Below, one piece after another: positions 59,387 through 64,000 of a stretch of 64,000 bases of DNA. The stretch is from positions 2,666,001-2,730,000 of the forward strand of contig NZ_CP047420.1 of NCBI RefSeq assembly GCF_009866655.1, written 5' to 3'. Positions within the stretch are counted from its first letter, which is position 1. Each line of letters opens with the position of its first letter. Origin of the DNA: Rathayibacter sp. VKM Ac-2804 (GTDB lineage: Bacteria; Actinomycetota; Actinomycetes; Actinomycetales; Microbacteriaceae). Position numbers and translations under genes: made by a program. The notes beneath the pieces are model-generated. The model was not told the DNA's origin. It saw only the letters and a program-made list of their open reading frames with translations, and made no database searches.

Positions 59387-60856
59387 TCAGCGCTTGTCGC
59401 GCCAGACCCGCTCGAACGGGAGCCGCCACGCGTGCGGGGCGATCAGCTGGTGGATCGCGTTCGGACCCCACGAGCCGGGCGCGTAGAGGCGCACGGGCGG
59501 CGGATCCTGCAGCAGCGGCGCCGAGACCTCCCAGAGGCGCTCGATGCCCTCGGCCGTGGTGAACAGCGTGTGGTCGCCGCGCATCGCGTCGAGGATCAGC
59601 CGCTCGTAGGCCTCGAGGGCGTCGCCCGCGCGGTCGGTCTCCTGCAGCGCGAACTGCATGCTCAGCTTGTCGAGCCGCATGCCCGGCCCCGGGCGCTTGC
59701 CGTAGAAGGACAGAGACACCTTGGAGGCGTCGGCCAGATCGAAGGTGAGGTGGTCGGGGCCGTGGGCGCCGACTCCGGACCCCTGCGGGAACATGCTCTT
59801 CGGGGGCTCGCGGAAGGCGATGGAGATGATGCGCTGCCCCTCCGCCATCCGCTTGCCGGTGCGCAGGTAGAACGGGACGCCGGCCCAGCGCCAGTTGTCG
59901 ATCTCGCACTTGAGGGCGACGAAGGTGTCGGTCTCCGAGTCGGGGGCGACGCCCGGCTCCTCGCGGTAGCCGATGTACTGCCCGCGGACGACGTTCTCGG
60001 GGTTGAGCAGCCGCATCGAGCGGAAGACCTTGTTCTTCTCCTCGCTGATCGCCTTCGGCTCGAGGGCGGTCGGCGGCTCCATCGCCATGAAGGCGAGGAC
60101 CTGGAAGAGGTGGGTGACGACCATGTCCTTGTAGGCGCCGGTCGACTCGTAGAACTCGGCGCGGCGGTCGAGGGTGAGCTTCTCGGGGATGTCGATCTGG
60201 ACGTGGTCGATGAAGTTGCGGTTCCAGATCGGCTCGAAGAGGCCGTTGGCGAAGCGGAAGGCGAGGATGTTCTGCGCGGGCTCCTTGCCGAGGAAGTGGT
60301 CGATCCGGAAGATCTGCTCCTCGTCGAAGGTCTCGTGCAGCTCGGCGTTGAGGACGACGGCGCTCTCGAGGTCGACGCCGAAGGGCTTCTCCATGATGAT
60401 CCGCGAGCGCTCGACCAGGCCGGCCTCGGCGAGCATGCGGACGACCGAGAGGGCGGCGCGCGGCGGGACGCTGAGGTAGTGCAGGCGGCTGACGTCCGGG
60501 CCGAGCACCTTCTCGGCGTCGGTGACCGCCTTCGCCAGCGCCGCCGGGCCGGCGGACTGCGGCACGTAGCGGAGCTTGGAGGCGAACTCGTCCCACTGCG
60601 CGGGGGTCAGCGAGCGGCTGCCGAACTCGTCGTAGGCGAGCTTGGCGAAGGCGCGGAAGGACTCGTCGTCGTGCTCCTCGAGCGAGGTGCCGACGATCTG
60701 GAGGTCGGGCGCGAGCGAGGACAGCGCCAGGTGAGCCATGCCCGGGATGAGCTTGCGCCGGGACAGGTCGCCCACGGCACCGAAGAGGACGACGACGTGG
60801 GGGGCGGCCTGCTCGGTCTGGACGGCGGGGGTGGGAGGTGCAGCGGTCACGGTCAC
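59387..60856 (-). CDS. zwf: Glucose-6-phosphate 1-dehydrogenase Zwf
   Basis: Protein of 489 residues. The coenzyme loop reads FGAVGDLSRRKL (usual form GASGDLAxRKL), and the active-site RIDHFLGKEPAQNI and EKPFGVD are intact. It feeds the oxidative pentose phosphate pathway and makes NADPH, which mycothione reductase can use. GTG 60856, divergent from ppc with 73 bases between. The Ser to Val change in the GASGD loop is notable and may affect NADP binding. Not linked to opcA or gnd as in some actinobacteria, so a second zwf may exist elsewhere. Confidence 0.93.
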   Translation of the reverse strand: MTVTAAPPTPAVQTEQAAPHVVVLFGAVGDLSRRKLIPGMAHLALSSLAPDLQIVGTSLEEHDDESFRAFAKLAYDEFGSRSLTPAQWDEFASKLRYVPQSAGPAALAKAVTDAEKVLGPDVSRLHYLSVPPRAALSVVRMLAEAGLVERSRIIMEKPFGVDLESAVVLNAELHETFDEEQIFRIDHFLGKEPAQNILAFRFANGLFEPIWNRNFIDHVQIDIPEKLTLDRRAEFYESTGAYKDMVVTHLFQVLAFMAMEPPTALEPKAISEEKNKVFRSMRLLNPENVVRGQYIGYREEPGVAPDSETDTFVALKCEIDNWRWAGVPFYLRTGKRMAEGQRIISIAFREPPKSMFPQGSGVGAHGPDHLTFDLADASKVSLSFYGKRPGPGMRLDKLSMQFALQETDRAGDALEAYERLILDAMRGDHTLFTTAEGIERLWEVSAPLLQDPPPVRLYAPGSWGPNAIHQLIAPHAWRLPFERVWRDKR

Positions 60857-60917
60857 CCCTCGATCATTCCATTCCGCCGCGTGACAGTGGCGTCATCCGC
60901 CGGACACGCGCCGCCGC

Positions 60918-60923
60918 TAAGGT
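60918..60923 (+). promoter_or_regulatory. Leaderless -10 box for ppc
   Basis: TAAGGT ends six bases before GTG 60930. No ribosome-binding site precedes the start codon, consistent with a leaderless transcript. Confidence 0.6.
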
Positions 60924-60929
60924 CGTGCC

Positions 60930-63611
<2,682 letters not shown>

Positions 63612-63628
63612 TCGGGCCCTCGCTCGAA

Positions 63629-63673
63629 CGACGGAACCCCCGGCGGCCTGAGCGGCTGCCGGGGGTTCCGTCG
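63629..63673. terminator. Bidirectional hairpin between ppc and thioredoxin-like gene
   Basis: A perfect 16-bp stem (63629-63644 with 63658-63673) with a 13-base loop between two convergent genes. Either strand could use it. Confidence 0.85.
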
Positions 63674-63705
63674 TCGTGCGGGTCGTGCACGGGAGGCGGT
63701 GCGGA

Positions 63706-64000
63706 TCAGATCTGCGCGCCGTGGTCGAACTGCTGGGGGGCGCCGGACTCCTGCGCGGCCTTCGCCTCGTCGTACTGCTTGCGGACGGCGACCATGTCGA
63801 GGCCGCGGACCTGCTCGAGCAGGGCGTCGAGAGCCGGAGCGGGGAGGGCGCCGGGCTGCGCCATCAGCGGGATGCCGTCGCGGTAGACGACGAGCGTCGG
63901 GATGGACGAGATGCCGTAGCTGCCGGCGAGCTGCTGCTGGTCCTCCGTGTCGACCTTCGCGAAGGTCACATCGGGGTTCTTCTCGCTGGTCGCCTCGAAG
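63706..64000 (-). CDS. Thioredoxin-fold protein, C-terminal part only
   Basis: The reading frame enters from the right edge (no start in the window) and gives 97 residues plus stop. The segment FAKVDTEDQQQLAGSYGISSIPTLVVYRDG contains the cis-proline of a thioredoxin fold (SIPT) and the helix after it. The redox CXXC, if present, lies beyond the window. It ends with an extra hydrophilic tail (DEAKAAQESGAPQQFDHGAQI). Thioredoxin or a co-chaperone-like thioredoxin cannot be told apart. Confidence 0.85.
   Translation of the reverse strand, partial: FEATSEKNPDVTFAKVDTEDQQQLAGSYGISSIPTLVVYRDGIPLMAQPGALPAPALDALLEQVRGLDMVAVRKQYDEAKAAQESGAPQQFDHGAQI

Overview
The window is a GC-rich, gene-dense stretch of an actinobacterial chromosome. 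Organism (inference): a member of Microbacteriaceae, Rathayibacter/Clavibacter-like. Support comes from a mycothiol-dependent reductase gene, the actinobacterial qcrCAB/ctaE arrangement, wag31/sepF/ftsZ without ftsA, GarA, FtsR and McdR type proteins, leaderless GTG starts, and a MurE whose substrate motif departs from the meso-DAP type, as expected for a peptidoglycan built on diaminobutyrate. Blocks of gene order resemble the Mycobacterium tuberculosis regions around Rv2145c-Rv2200c and Rv1822-Rv1830 (from memory, not searched). I see no rRNA, tRNA, insertion sequence, prophage or CRISPR array.

Layout. 1-3.3 kb: a truncated PAP2/diacylglycerol-kinase fusion and a PEP-dependent dihydroxyacetone kinase operon dhaK-dhaL-dhaM. 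3.4-12.9 kb: trpD divergent from ctaE-qcrC-qcrA-qcrB, then the convergent operon ctaC-ctaD-ctaF; together these encode the cytochrome bcc-aa3 supercomplex. The two halves are separated by a 1-kb gene-free gap full of repeats. 13-24.5 kb: erpA, an M20 peptidase, a DUF3043 membrane protein, pyrD, nrdR, hisD, dnaE, an RluA-type pseudouridine synthase, lspA and divIVA/wag31. 24.6-42.3 kb: yggT, sepF, yggS, ftsZ, ftsQ, murC, murG, ftsW, murD, mraY, murF, murE, ftsI, an ftsL-like gene, rsmH and mraZ. All are on the minus strand and mostly coupled by 1-4 base overlaps, with an MraZ-box promoter at the head. 42.5-52 kb: DUF3040 protein, polyprenyl diphosphate synthase, Rv2175c-like protein, PASTA kinase (PknL position), class II DAHP synthase, acyltransferase, ROK glucokinase and long-chain acyl-CoA ligase. 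52.3-58.7 kb: peptide deformylase, mycothione reductase, a MinD-like ATPase, an orphan ParA, McdR, FtsR and GarA. 58.7-64 kb: a CDP-alcohol phosphatidyltransferase, zwf, ppc and a truncated thioredoxin-like gene.

How the genes work together. Most of the window is core growth machinery: lipid II synthesis and the divisome (mraZ to divIVA), their likely regulators (MraZ, FtsR, McdR, PASTA kinase), respiration, and central metabolism (G6PDH, PEP carboxylase, glucokinase, DHA kinase).

The least explained content is non-coding. One family of short repeats with a TGCTGRTCGAG/CTCGAYCAGCA core lies mostly between convergent genes and recurs with 32-35 bp phasing. A second family of exactly 117 bp has three copies, each with two hairpins whose stems differ in sequence but keep their pairing. 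Two of these copies end six bases beyond the stop codons of dnaE and def. This second family is the best candidate here for an undescribed element.
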